A stretch of DNA of 32,313 nt, taken from assembly GCA_934511365.1 (NCBI GenBank), contig CAKSWC010000019.1, positions 1-32,313 of the forward strand, read 5' to 3'. Numbering within the stretch: the stretch's first letter is position 1; each line of letters begins with the position of its first letter. The DNA is from an uncultured Eubacteriales bacterium. Lineage in GTDB: Bacteria > Bacillota > Clostridia > Oscillospirales > Acutalibacteraceae. The position numbers and the translations under genes are program-made. Of this stretch, positions 15,832 to 23,707 are shown piece by piece. Below the pieces are notes generated by a model, which was not told where the DNA came from, did not search any database, and worked only from the letters and a program-made list of their open reading frames with translations.

Positions 15832-18162
15832 TCAGTCGTCCATGTTTGCGGTTGTTTGGAAGTACACCGTAACGGAAGAACCGGCCTGAACCTCTGTGTT
15901 CTTTTCAATGCTTTGTTTGTATACCGTTGCTCCGGCGGTTTGAGCCGGGCCGGAAAGAACAAGGTTGATTCCGACCGAAACGGCAAGATTGTTCGCCGCG
16001 GACGCGGAAAGCCCGGTGAAGGACGGAACCTTGACCGTTTGAACTTTTGAATCGTTTTCCGTGTAAAGAACAACCACGCCGCCCTCCGGTATCGACTGGC
16101 CGGCAGAGGGAACCTGGGAAACAACGCTCTTTCCGCTTCCGATAACCTTAACGGAAAAGCCCTCGTTCGCTGCGGAAATTCTTGCGTTTGCAACGCTTTG
16201 ACCCGTGAGGGACGGCGTTGTCCGGCTGACGGATTCAAGCTCCTTCTTTGTGTACTGAGGTTCAACATTGAGATATTTGAGCGTTGACTCCATAATCTCC
16301 TTTGCAATCGGAGCGGCAAGAACACCGCCGCCGCGATAGATTCCCGGCGGTTCGTCAACACCAACAAGGATTGCAACCTTGGGGTCATTCGCCGGAGCAA
16401 AACAGATGAAAGAGGCAATGTAATCGTTCGGATCCTTTGTGTCAAGCTTTTCGCTCGTTGCCGTTTTTCCGGCAACGCGATAGCCCGGAATATATGCGTT
16501 CTTTCCGGTTCCGCCCTCAACAACGGCCTCCATCATGTTTCTGACGGTTGCGGCCGTTTTTTCCGAAACGACCTGGCGTTTCACCGTCGGCTCGTTTTTT
16601 GAAATGATGTTTCCGTTTGTGTCAACAATGCTGTCAACAACATAGGGCTTCATGAGCTTTCCGCCGTTGGCGATTGCGCAGGCGGCCGTTATCATCTGAA
16701 TGGGACTGACCCTGAACGATTGGCCGTATGAGGTACTTGCAAGCTCAACAACGCCCATTTTTGAAAGCTTGTGATAGACGGGATAGGACTCACCGGTGAG
16801 GTCGATTCCCGTGCGCTCCGTGAAACCGAAAGCTTCAAAATACTTATAATATGTTTCAATTCCGAGCTTTTGGCCAAGGTCGATGAAAAACGGGTTGCAG
16901 GAATTCATAAGACCCTGAGTAAAGGTTTGAAAACCGTGGCCCTCAACCTTTGCGCAGTGAATTGTTGTGTCCGCAACATGGTAGCCGCCGGTGCAGGTAT
17001 AGGTTGTGTTAAGATTTGCAACCCCCTCCTCAAGCGCCGCTGCGGCGGTGAAAATTTTGAAAGTTGAGCCCGGCTCATAGTTGTTCGTAACGCAATAGCT
17101 GTTCCACTGATTGAACAGCGCCTCGGTGAGCTTTGAGCTATAGTCCTTTTTGCCCTCCTCTTTTTTGAGCGCCTTTGCAACGTCCCTGTCAACAATGGTT
17201 CTTGGGTTGTTCAGGTCAAAGTCCGGCTTGTTGCTCATTGCAAGGACTTTTGCCGTTTTAACGTCCATAACAATTCCGTAGACACCTTTGGCTTTGATGT
17301 TTTCAAGCGCGTTATTGAGTGCATTTTCAAGGTAATACTGAATATTCGAGTCAATGGTCAAAACGGCTCCGTTGCCCTGCTGAGCGTCAAAAACGCTTTC
17401 ATAGCTTGAATCGAGCGCCTGACCGATTGAGTTTTTCGCCGTAACTTGGCGTCCGTCTTTGCCGCTGAGCGCGGTGTTGTAATATGTTTCAACGCCGGAA
17501 ATTCCGTTGCCGTCGGAATCGGTAACGCCGATTATTGTTGAGGCAAAGTTGTTTTCCGGATAAAGGCGCAGAGTATCGTTTTCATAGGAGAAGAACGAGC
17601 GCGGGGTGACGGTTTTTTCCTTTCCGGATTCCGTGTATGCATAGGTATACTTCTTTTTGAAGAATTCATCGAGGGAAAGGCGCTGGTTTGCGTCAACTTT
17701 TTTTGCAACTCTGACATATGCTTTTTCGGTGTCCGAAAGGCTTTCAAGCACCGTTTTTGTTTTTACGGAGAGGATTTTTGCAACATTTTTTGAAAGGTAT
17801 GAAATGAAGTCATTTGTAATGCTCTCGGCGTTATCGAGGCTTTTGAAGGTTTTTTTGATTTCCGCCGGGTCGGCGCAAAGAATCCAGGCCGAAGAGCTTG
17901 TGACAAGCGGCGTCATGTTGCAGTCATAAATTGTTCCGCGCACCGCCTTGATGCGTGTATCATAGAGCTGGTTCTTCTGGGCTATCGAGCGGTATTCCTC
18001 GCCGTGAACACCCATTATCCAGCCGACTCTTCCGAGATTCAGAAAAAGAAGGAGCGCAAGAATGAGCGCAGTTATGCTCCTTGCGCGCTTTTTAAAGGAA
18101 AGGTCGTTCCTTTTGCGGATTTTGTTTTTTTCAAAAACGCCCTGCGATACTTCCTGCGGCAT
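15832..18162 (-). CDS. ftsI: Class B penicillin-binding protein with two PASTA domains (FtsI/PbpB/SpoVD type)
   Basis: A septal D,D-transpeptidase of 776 residues: a cytoplasmic basic start, one transmembrane helix (about 29-50), a dimerisation domain beginning RGTIYD, then the transpeptidase domain. Its active-site motifs are STFK (Ser366-Lys369), SCN (421-423) and KTAT (566-569). The last replaces the textbook KTG, with Ala at the third position. Two PASTA repeats follow (about 645-707 and 710-772). PbpB-type division enzymes have two PASTA domains and SpoVD usually one. Only one such gene lies in this cluster, so it may serve vegetative division; a sporulation role cannot be excluded. AAAGGGGG lies 8 bases before the ATG. 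It should pair with FtsW. Confidence 0.93.
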   Translation of the reverse strand: MPQEVSQGVFEKNKIRKRNDLSFKKRARSITALILALLLFLNLGRVGWIMGVHGEEYRSIAQKNQLYDTRIKAVRGTIYDCNMTPLVTSSSAWILCADPAEIKKTFKSLDNAESITNDFISYLSKNVAKILSVKTKTVLESLSDTEKAYVRVAKKVDANQRLSLDEFFKKKYTYAYTESGKEKTVTPRSFFSYENDTLRLYPENNFASTIIGVTDSDGNGISGVETYYNTALSGKDGRQVTAKNSIGQALDSSYESVFDAQQGNGAVLTIDSNIQYYLENALNNALENIKAKGVYGIVMDVKTAKVLAMSNKPDFDLNNPRTIVDRDVAKALKKEEGKKDYSSKLTEALFNQWNSYCVTNNYEPGSTFKIFTAAAALEEGVANLNTTYTCTGGYHVADTTIHCAKVEGHGFQTFTQGLMNSCNPFFIDLGQKLGIETYYKYFEAFGFTERTGIDLTGESYPVYHKLSKMGVVELASTSYGQSFRVSPIQMITAACAIANGGKLMKPYVVDSIVDTNGNIISKNEPTVKRQVVSEKTAATVRNMMEAVVEGGTGKNAYIPGYRVAGKTATSEKLDTKDPNDYIASFICFAPANDPKVAILVGVDEPPGIYRGGGVLAAPIAKEIMESTLKYLNVEPQYTKKELESVSRTTPSLTGQSVANARISAANEGFSVKVIGSGKSVVSQVPSAGQSIPEGGVVVLYTENDSKVQTVKVPSFTGLSASAANNLAVSVGINLVLSGPAQTAGATVYKQSIEKNTEVQAGSSVTVYFQTTANMDD

Positions 18163-18315
18163 GAGCCGAACCCCCTTTTTTTCAAAACGGTAACAGTTCC
18201 TGCTATACTGAATCGGCGGATCGTATTACCCACGGGAACCCCCGGCAAAAAAGCCGATGATCAACAGGCAATGCGTCCGCCCTTTCAATATATATTCATT
18301 ATTATTTAAGGATAT

Positions 18316-18768
18316 TTACTTTCCCTGCGAAAAAAGAACCTCATTGTCCTTTTGGGAATCAAGATAAGTTTCGTTCGCGGCAACAATTTTGACAAGGCCA
18401 AGCTTCTGGGTTGCAATTTTGTCAATGTTCTCCGCGCTGACAAGCTTTGAAAGCTTGTCTTGAAGAACAATGTTTTCATCGTTATACATTGCAATTTCCT
18501 TTTGCGCCGACTGAAGCGCGGCCCTGCTCTCATTCCTTGCAACAAGGCTGTTGCAGAACGCACCGGCGAGCGCAACGGCAAGCGACATCAAAACAAAAAT
18601 TTTTGCAATTTTAACGTGGCTCGCTTTTTCAAGTTCCCTTTTGCGCGGACGATGCTTTTTCAGTTTTTTTAAGTTATGCTGCGGCTGCGGCTTTTCCTGC
18701 GGCTCAAGAACCGGAGCGGTTGAGCCGGAATAATCAAACTCAAGGTCATATGCATATGAAGAAGCCAT
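18316..18768 (-). CDS. ftsL: FtsL-like septum formation protein
   Basis: A 150-residue bitopic protein: a basic, Pro/Lys-rich cytoplasmic start, a transmembrane helix at about 54-76 (AKIFVLMSLAVALAGAFCNSLV), a short extracellular coiled coil (about 80-115), and IDKIATQKLGLVK, which resembles the terminal segment of FtsL/DivIC. Sequence conservation in this family is very low. The call rests mainly on topology and on its place between rsmH and the PBP gene. FtsL bridges FtsQ/DivIB to the FtsW-PBP synthase. GGGAG lies 4 bases before the ATG. The 153 bases to the PBP gene contain no promoter I can support. Confidence 0.82.
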   Translation of the reverse strand: MASSYAYDLEFDYSGSTAPVLEPQEKPQPQHNLKKLKKHRPRKRELEKASHVKIAKIFVLMSLAVALAGAFCNSLVARNESRAALQSAQKEIAMYNDENIVLQDKLSKLVSAENIDKIATQKLGLVKIVAANETYLDSQKDNEVLFSQGK

Positions 18769-18812
18769 CTTTCTCCCTCTTCCCTTCCGGGAAGCGGTTC
18801 TTCCCGAAAAAA

Positions 18813-19739
18813 TTATTTCAGTTTTTCAATGCTTCTGAGTCTTGCGCTCCTTGAGCGCGGGTTTTCGGCAATTTCCTTTTCGCTCGGAAGAACGGATTTG
18901 AACGCGAGCTTTCCGCGCGGCGTTTTTCCGCAGACGCAGACCGGAAACTCCGGCGGGCAGGTGCAGCCCTTGCAAAGCTCTGCAAATTTTCTTTTGACTA
19001 TTCTGTCCTCAAGCGAATGGAAAGTGATAACGGAAAGCTTTCCGCCAACTCTGAGCGCAGAAAACATTTCCTCAAGTGAATTTTCAAGTCTGTCAAGTTC
19101 CCCGTTGACTTCAATGCGCAGCGCCTGGAAAGTTCTTCTTGCCGGGTGGCCGGGATTTCTTTTTGCGGCCTCGGGCATTGCGCTTTTGATAACGTCAACA
19201 AGCTCGAATGTTGTTTCAATCGCCTTTTTCTGCCTTTCGCGAACTATTGCTTTTGCAATGCTGCGAGAGAACTTTTCCTCGCCGTTGAGGCGGATTATCC
19301 TTTCAAGCTCACGCTCGGAAAGGGTGTTAACAAGGTCTGCGGCGCTGACGCCCTGTTTGCTCATTCGCATATCAAGCGGCGCGTCGTTATGGAAAGAAAA
19401 GCCCCGTTCGGCCGTGTCAAGCTGGTGTGAGCTGACCCCAAGGTCGGCAAGAACGCCGTCTGCGCATTCCTCGCCGTAAGAAGCAAGAACGCTCCTGATG
19501 TTTTCAAATTCGGTTTGAACAACGGTGACTCTTTCATCGCCTTTGAAGCGCTCTTTAAGAACTTCAATCGCCTCCGGGTCGCGGTCAAGGGCAAAGAGCC
19601 GTCCGTTTCCAAGTTTTTTAAGTATTTCGGCGCTGTGGCCGCCTCCGCCGGCGGTGCAGTCAACATAAACGCCGTCCTTTTTGATATCCAGCGATTCGAC
19701 TGCCTCAAAAAGCAGCACGCTTACATGAGAAAATTCCAT
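18813..19739 (-). CDS. rsmH: 16S rRNA (cytosine-1402 N4) methyltransferase RsmH (MraW)
   Basis: SAM-dependent methyltransferase that N4-methylates C1402 in the ribosomal decoding centre. The 308 residues include the SAM-binding block CTAGGGGHSAEIL with FALDRD, the motif ADLGVSSHQLD, RGFSF, DMRM, and the near-terminal VITFHSLEDRIVKR. Length is normal. The ATG at 19739 has GGAGG 4 bases upstream. It is the second gene of the operon, 21 bases after mraZ, its usual place. Confidence 0.96.
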   Translation of the reverse strand: MEFSHVSVLLFEAVESLDIKKDGVYVDCTAGGGGHSAEILKKLGNGRLFALDRDPEAIEVLKERFKGDERVTVVQTEFENIRSVLASYGEECADGVLADLGVSSHQLDTAERGFSFHNDAPLDMRMSKQGVSAADLVNTLSERELERIIRLNGEEKFSRSIAKAIVRERQKKAIETTFELVDVIKSAMPEAAKRNPGHPARRTFQALRIEVNGELDRLENSLEEMFSALRVGGKLSVITFHSLEDRIVKRKFAELCKGCTCPPEFPVCVCGKTPRGKLAFKSVLPSEKEIAENPRSRSARLRSIEKLK

Positions 19740-19760
19740 TGCGCCTCCGGGTTTTGGGGG

Positions 19761-20267
19761 TTATTTAATCCCTGTGTTTTTGATGTCGAGCATATAGCCC
19801 TCGCTCATATATTCATAGCGTTTTTGATTTTCCGCCATCTGAGCTTCAAAGAGCCTGTCCGCCTCGGCGGCAAGCATATCGTTATATTCGTCATGAATTT
19901 TTGAATTCCAAATTTCAAAGCGGTCGCCCATGCCCTGAAAAACGCTTTCCTTGCCGATATGGGCGCGTTCAAGAATTTTTGCGGGGATGCAGATTCTTCC
20001 GTGGGCGTCAACGGTGACAGCGGAAGAGCAGGTGCGCGCCATTGCCGCCGCCATGTCCGCCGGGAGACCCTTTTGGATATAAGAATCAATTTCGGCGTTA
20101 ACCGTTTCCTCAAATTTATCGGGGAAAAAGCAGTCAATATGGGAGAATTTTCCGGGCTTAGCCCGAACGATGAAGGTGTTTCCGATGAGCTCTTTGAACT
20201 GGGCCGGAACAACGAGTCTGTTTTTTGAATCGAGATTATATTCATATGTTCCGATGAATGAGCCCAT
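19761..20267 (-). CDS. mraZ: Transcriptional regulator MraZ
   Basis: DNA-binding protein with two AbrB-like MraZ repeats: residues 1-50 (GTYEYNLDSKNRLVVPAQF) and about 75-125 (TVDAHGRICIPAKIL). MraZ proteins form ring oligomers that bind short direct repeats in their own promoter and usually repress the dcw operon. At 168 residues it is about 20-25 longer than most, the excess being a charged C-terminal tail (AENQKRYEYMSEGYMLDI). It is the first gene of the operon, with its promoter and a candidate operator directly upstream, consistent with autoregulation. Confidence 0.95.
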   Translation of the reverse strand: MGSFIGTYEYNLDSKNRLVVPAQFKELIGNTFIVRAKPGKFSHIDCFFPDKFEETVNAEIDSYIQKGLPADMAAAMARTCSSAVTVDAHGRICIPAKILERAHIGKESVFQGMGDRFEIWNSKIHDEYNDMLAAEADRLFEAQMAENQKRYEYMSEGYMLDIKNTGIK

Positions 20268-20300
20268 GCCGTCACCCTCTTTCCTTGGAAAATATTAGCA

Positions 20301-20340
20301 AATCCACACTGACTTGCCCCAAAAAGACACAGATTCCCAC
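20301..20340 (-). promoter_or_regulatory. Candidate MraZ operator
   Basis: On the minus strand, four G-rich units recur at about 10-base intervals, GTGGGAATCT, GTGTCTTTTT, GGGGCAAGTC and (A)GTGTGGATT, starting just past the predicted transcription start of mraZ. MraZ proteins bind TGGG/GTGG-type repeats at this spacing. The second and third units are degenerate. Confidence 0.6.
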
Positions 20341-20351
20341 CAAGTAGTTTT

Positions 20352-20380
20352 ATTTTACTAATACTAATGCGGTTTGTCAA
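20352..20380 (-). promoter_or_regulatory. Sigma-A promoter of the dcw operon
   Basis: On the minus strand consensus TTGACA (20380-20375), a 17-base spacer, then TAAAAT (20357-20352). The predicted start near 20345 is followed by the MraZ repeats. No comparable promoter is seen later in the cluster. Confidence 0.85.
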
Positions 20381-20464
20381 GGGAAAAGAGAAATAAAAAT
20401 AAAAAAGTTTTGTTCCCGTTCGTCAATAATTTTATGGCAATCTTTTTTGCGCCGCAATCAGAGG

Positions 20465-20493
20465 TTGAAAAAGGCAGAATAATATAGTATACT
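20465..20493 (+). promoter_or_regulatory. Sigma-A promoter of the glycosidase gene
   Basis: TTGAAA (20465-20470), a 17-base spacer, then TATACT (20488-20493). It is followed by GAGGAG (20510-20515) and the ATG at 20522, and is divergent from the dcw promoter. Confidence 0.8.
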
Positions 20494-20521
20494 TAAAAAA
20501 ATAACTTTTGAGGAGTTAAAA

Positions 20522-23167
20522 ATGGCGGTCATAATTGAAAAAAGCAGAGTCAGAATTGAAAACGCTTTCATTGCAAAAGAGCTTTCCTTAAAGAGCGGAA
20601 AAATTGTTTCTTCAACCGTTGAAAACCGGCTTTCCGGCCGGGTGTTTTCTCCGCTTGACGGAAGCAGCGAATTCAAAATCCGCTTTCTTTCCCTTTTCGG
20701 CGGAGAGTTCGTCTCCGGCGGCGAGCTTAAAATTGAAAAAGCATCAAACGAAAAAACCGAAACCGGAGAAAGGCTTCTTCTTGAATTCAAGCCCTTTAAG
20801 CTCAAGGGCGGAAACATTAAAATAACGCTCATTTATGAGCTCGGTCTGCTTGACATGCACATAAACAAGCGTCTTTTGTTCCGCTGCGCGGAAAACGACT
20901 GTAAGGCGGCTATTGATTACATTGACCTTGAGCCGTATTTTGTTCCGGATTTGTCTGAATGCAGCAGCCTTCCGAGGCAGGATAACAGCATCATAAGCGG
21001 CACGGCACTCTCCCTCGGTCAGCCCGTGTTCTGCGGCGACCTCTGCTTTGGCTGCGAATTTCCGGGAACGGAAAACAACATTGAAAACGGCGCCGTTTTT
21101 GTCCGTTGGTACAGCGGAAAGCCGCTCGTTTCCCTCCTTGAAAACGGCGTTTTTGAAACTTATAATTCAGTTTGCCTCGCCTGCCGCAGCAATGACACTG
21201 TTCAGCGCAAAACCGATTTTTTTGAATACATCCGCAAAATTTCTCGTCCGCTTCGGTTCAGAACGCAGTATAACTCATGGTATGACCATATGCTGAACAT
21301 CAGCGCAAAAAACATTGAAAGCTCATTCCTTGAAATTGAAAAGGGACTCACCTCCTCCGGCTCAAAGCCGCTTGATTGCTTTGTTGTTGACGACGGCTGG
21401 AACGATTATCAAAAGAATTTCTGGTGCTTCAACAGCAAATTTCCGAACGAGCTTTACCCCTCCTCGGCGCTCGCCCGGGCGTTCGGCTCTTCCTTTGGTC
21501 TTTGGCTCGGCCCGCGCGGAGGCTACACAACCGAAACCGTGAGGTTTGCAAAACGCATTGAAGAAAGCGGAAACGGCTTTTTTAACCACCGCGCAAGGGA
21601 CATCTGCGTTGCAAGCAAAAAATATATAAACAAAGTGAGCGCCCTCATGCTCGACTATGAAAACCGCTTTTCCCTTTCATACTGGAAGCTTGACGGCTTT
21701 GCAAACAAGCCCTGCCGCAACAAGTCTCATGACCATATGGTTGGCGGAAAGAACGATATGTATTATTACAGCGAGCTTTGGGAAAGGTGGACAAAAGTTT
21801 TTTCCGTTCTTTCAAAAAATTCAAAGGAGAATCTTTTCATCAATCTCACCTGCTATGCACCGCCGAGTCCGTGGTTTTTGCAGTGGGTGAACACCGTCTG
21901 GATGCAAAACAGCACCGATATCGGCTTTCTTGACAAAGCGCCGGGCGGAAGAAAGCTTTCCTCGCCGCAAAAGGATCGTGCTTTGACCTATCGCGACAAT
22001 ATGTATTATGATTTTTACCGCACACGCGGCTTCTGCTTTCCGCCGTCGAATCTTTATAACCATGACCCAATCTATGGCAACGAGGCAAAAATCAAAATGA
22101 CCGACGATCAGTTCAGGGAGTACCTTTTCACCAACGCGGCAAGGGGTACCCAGTTCTGGGAGCTTTATTACAGCTTCAACATGATGGACGAAAACAAATG
22201 GCGAATCAGCAACGCGGCAGTGAGCTTTGCGCGCGAAAACGCAAACTGTCTTTCGCGCTCGGTGCTTTTCGGCGGAAAACCGTCGCTTTTCCAGGTCTAC
22301 GGCTTTGGCTGCTTTGACGGAAACGAGGGCATTGTTGCTCTGCGCAATCCGGGAGCAGACGCGCAGGAATACACCCTTGCGCTTGACAAAGCCTGCGGTG
22401 CGGATGAAAGGCTTTCCTCGGTCGGGGTCACAACAATACTCCCCTATTTAAAAAGCGGAGAAAGCGGCTCGTTCTCGTTCGGTGATACGTTGAAGCTCAC
22501 GCTCTCGCCGTTTGAAACAAGGATTCTTCACTTTGGAAAACGCCGCGAAAAAATTCAGGCTGTCTATTGCAAAGCAAAAAGCGCAGACACCCTTGAGGTA
22601 ATGTTCAACCAAACCGTTATTCCGGACGCCATTTCCTGCGGCGAAAACGGCGTTGTTGAAGCAACGCTCCTCTCCGATTACAGAAGTGTGCTTTTGAAAT
22701 TTGAAAAGCCGTTTTCAGAGCGGAACAGTCTTACCCTCCTTTCGGTGAGCGACATTCTTTTGAACAAAAGCGACATCCCTGTCTCGTTCACATATTACGA
22801 AAACAGTCTTATTAAAGAAAAACCCGTCACGGGCAGCGCAGACTTTTCCGTGCGCGCCACCCTTGACGGAGAGCAGGACTGTATACTTTATTCCCAGGGT
22901 GATGAGCTGAGCCTTTCAATAAAGAACGGCTATGTCTATTTCAAAACCGGGGACCGAACGCTCGTTTCCTCAAGAAGCGTCAGCGACGTTGTTCAGGTTT
23001 GCGCCGTTAGGGAACGAAACGGCCTTTTGAAGCTCTATCTCAACCAAAAGGTTGACAGCGCCGTTTATCCGAACTCTGTTTTTCCCCTTTCCGGAAAAGA
23101 CCGCTACTGCTTCAGCGAGGGCAGGGTCAAGCTCTTTGACCGCGCACTCTGCTATGACGAGGTGTAA
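20522..23167 (+). CDS. GH36-like (clan GH-D) glycoside hydrolase with C-terminal beta domain
   Basis: An 881-residue protein without a signal peptide, so cytoplasmic. The N-terminal 240 residues look like a beta-sandwich. A TIM-barrel-like domain follows (about 245-620) with features of alpha-galactosidase-type enzymes: VVDDGWNDYQ at 288-297, FGLWLGPRGGY, SYWKLDGF with Asp391 at the position of the GH-D nucleophile, and MQNSTDIGF with Asp466 as candidate acid/base. The last 100 or so residues (RATLDGEQDCILYSQG...KLYLNQKVDSAVY) resemble a concanavalin/laminin-G-like fold. The likely role is hydrolysis of an imported alpha-galactoside or related oligosaccharide, but the specificity is not readable. 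There is no transporter or regulator beside it. Confidence 0.75.
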   Translation: MAVIIEKSRVRIENAFIAKELSLKSGKIVSSTVENRLSGRVFSPLDGSSEFKIRFLSLFGGEFVSGGELKIEKASNEKTETGERLLLEFKPFKLKGGNIKITLIYELGLLDMHINKRLLFRCAENDCKAAIDYIDLEPYFVPDLSECSSLPRQDNSIISGTALSLGQPVFCGDLCFGCEFPGTENNIENGAVFVRWYSGKPLVSLLENGVFETYNSVCLACRSNDTVQRKTDFFEYIRKISRPLRFRTQYNSWYDHMLNISAKNIESSFLEIEKGLTSSGSKPLDCFVVDDGWNDYQKNFWCFNSKFPNELYPSSALARAFGSSFGLWLGPRGGYTTETVRFAKRIEESGNGFFNHRARDICVASKKYINKVSALMLDYENRFSLSYWKLDGFANKPCRNKSHDHMVGGKNDMYYYSELWERWTKVFSVLSKNSKENLFINLTCYAPPSPWFLQWVNTVWMQNSTDIGFLDKAPGGRKLSSPQKDRALTYRDNMYYDFYRTRGFCFPPSNLYNHDPIYGNEAKIKMTDDQFREYLFTNAARGTQFWELYYSFNMMDENKWRISNAAVSFARENANCLSRSVLFGGKPSLFQVYGFGCFDGNEGIVALRNPGADAQEYTLALDKACGADERLSSVGVTTILPYLKSGESGSFSFGDTLKLTLSPFETRILHFGKRREKIQAVYCKAKSADTLEVMFNQTVIPDAISCGENGVVEATLLSDYRSVLLKFEKPFSERNSLTLLSVSDILLNKSDIPVSFTYYENSLIKEKPVTGSADFSVRATLDGEQDCILYSQGDELSLSIKNGYVYFKTGDRTLVSSRSVSDVVQVCAVRERNGLLKLYLNQKVDSAVYPNSVFPLSGKDRYCFSEGRVKLFDRALCYDEV

Positions 23168-23169
23168 AG

Positions 23170-23283
23170 TTAGATTTTGGATGTTGGATTTTAGATGTTA
23201 GATTTTTTAAATTAGGAAGCAATCTGCATAAAATTTCGCATATTCCAACATCCAACGTCTAATATCCAACATCTAATTTCGTA
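23170..23283 (+). repeat. Interspersed repeat, copy A
   Basis: A 114-base unit beginning 3 bases after the glycosidase stop. Its left arm repeats TTAGAT/GATGTTGGAT motifs and its right arm carries their complements (CCAACATCCAACGTCTAA), so the unit can fold back on itself. From 23181 to 23283 it matches copy B (offset 567 bases) with only a few C/T and A/C changes. It has no coding potential. Confidence 0.9.
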
Positions 23284-23284
23284 T

Positions 23285-23304
23285 GGGAGTCGCTTGAGGC
23301 TCCC
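23285..23304 (+). terminator. Hairpin with T-rich tail after copy A
   Basis: GGGAG (23285-23289) and CTCCC (23300-23304) flank a 10-base loop, followed by GTTTGTTTGTCGTTTG. It may end glycosidase transcripts, or be a palindrome belonging to the repeat, as copy B is followed by a different GGG...CCC hairpin at the same place. Confidence 0.5.
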
Positions 23305-23375
23305 GTTTGTTTGTCGTTTGCAAAACATAAAAATTTCACGCAAAACTCCGCCGCCCGAACGCAGCAAAAAACCGC

Positions 23376-23404
23376 TTGACAAACAAGCGGCGTGTGAGTA
23401 TAAT
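23376..23404 (+). promoter_or_regulatory. Perfect consensus promoter of the antitoxin RNA
   Basis: TTGACA (23376-23381), a 17-base spacer, then TATAAT (23399-23404). No open frame with a ribosome-binding site lies downstream before the terminator at 23454-23497, so the product is a short RNA. Confidence 0.85.
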
Positions 23405-23410
23405 ATAAAT

Positions 23411-23497
23411 GTAAAAAGGCTCTGCAGAAAGCGGTGCCCTCAAAATATTAGTTAAAAAATAACCGTTAGATTTTGGGGATCTGGGCGGTTATTTTTT
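23411..23497 (+). ncRNA. Predicted antisense RNA (antitoxin) of a type I toxin-antitoxin locus
   Basis: A predicted transcript of about 87 bases from the consensus promoter to the bidirectional terminator. It converges on the toxin mRNA, and the two are complementary over the terminator region (about 23454-23497). Its 5' part carries AAAGGCTCTGCA and GCGGTGCCCTC, which recur in the same sense in the toxin mRNA leader, because the DNA carries them as an inverted repeat. This layout is typical of small-RNA-controlled membrane-peptide toxins of Firmicutes. The role as antitoxin is inferred. Confidence 0.65.
23454..23497. terminator. Bidirectional terminator shared by toxin mRNA and antitoxin RNA
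   Basis: AAAAAATAACCG (23454-23465) and CGGTTATTTTTT (23486-23497) are perfectly complementary over 12 base pairs around a 20-base loop. The T run lies on the 3' side on both strands. Confidence 0.85.
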
Positions 23498-23502
23498 ATT
23501 AC

Positions 23503-23574
23503 TCAATTTTTAACTGCCAATATGTAACCGGTGGCTACAATAAGAAGCAGGATAATCATTGCCAAATATTCCAT
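23503..23574 (-). CDS. Small hydrophobic membrane peptide, probable type I toxin
   Basis: A 23-residue peptide, MEYLAMIILLLIVATGYI followed by LAVKN: one membrane-spanning helix with a basic C-terminal end. A strong AAGGAGG (23586-23592) precedes it, 11 bases before the ATG at 23574. A TTG at 23580 would be 5 bases away and would add two residues. The mRNA has its own promoter (23708-23735), a structured leader of about 125 bases and the terminator at 23454-23497. Size, topology, leader structure and convergent small RNA fit type I toxins such as the holin-like, Fst or TxpA groups. I cannot place it in one family by sequence. Confidence 0.65.
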   Translation of the reverse strand: MEYLAMIILLLIVATGYILAVKN

Positions 23575-23585
23575 TGGCAACACTC

Positions 23586-23630
23586 CCTCCTTGATTAATC
23601 TCGGAGGTAGTAATAAAAAATGCTTCCTCC
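23586..23630 (-). promoter_or_regulatory. Switchable pairing around the toxin ribosome-binding site
   Basis: In the toxin leader (minus strand) the order is GGAGG (23630-23626), CCTCC (23607-23603), then the Shine-Dalgarno GGAGG (23590-23586). The central CCTCC can pair with the upstream GGAGG, leaving the ribosome-binding site free, or with the ribosome-binding site itself, blocking it. This is visible complementarity; the switch is an inference. Confidence 0.6.
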
Positions 23631-23707
23631 GGAAAGTGAGAAATCGCTTTTGGAGGGCACCGCCTTGCCGCGAGGCTGAAACTCAGCCTGTGCAGAGCCT
23701 TTGGTTT

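Larger units (their letters stand above)
23415..23702. repeat. Inverted repeats bounding the toxin-antitoxin cassette
   Basis: AAAGGCTCTGCA (23415-23426) with GCGGTGCCCTC (23431-23441) is repeated in inverse orientation as GAGGGCACCGC (23653-23663) and TGCAGAGCCTTT (23691-23702). The right copy is interrupted by a small hairpin, AGGCTGA/TCAGCCT (23673-23689). Both convergent transcripts therefore start with nearly the same sequence. Confidence 0.85.

Noticed and set aside
15828..16523. 231-residue frame inside the PBP gene
   Set aside because: It is a same-strand out-of-frame shadow of the transpeptidase and PASTA coding sequence, with Arg-rich composition.
18163..18315. Internal promoter before the PBP gene
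   Set aside because: No -35/-10 pair with acceptable spacing was found on the minus strand. A CGGC-TTTTTT-GCCG palindrome (18243-18256) has no T tail.
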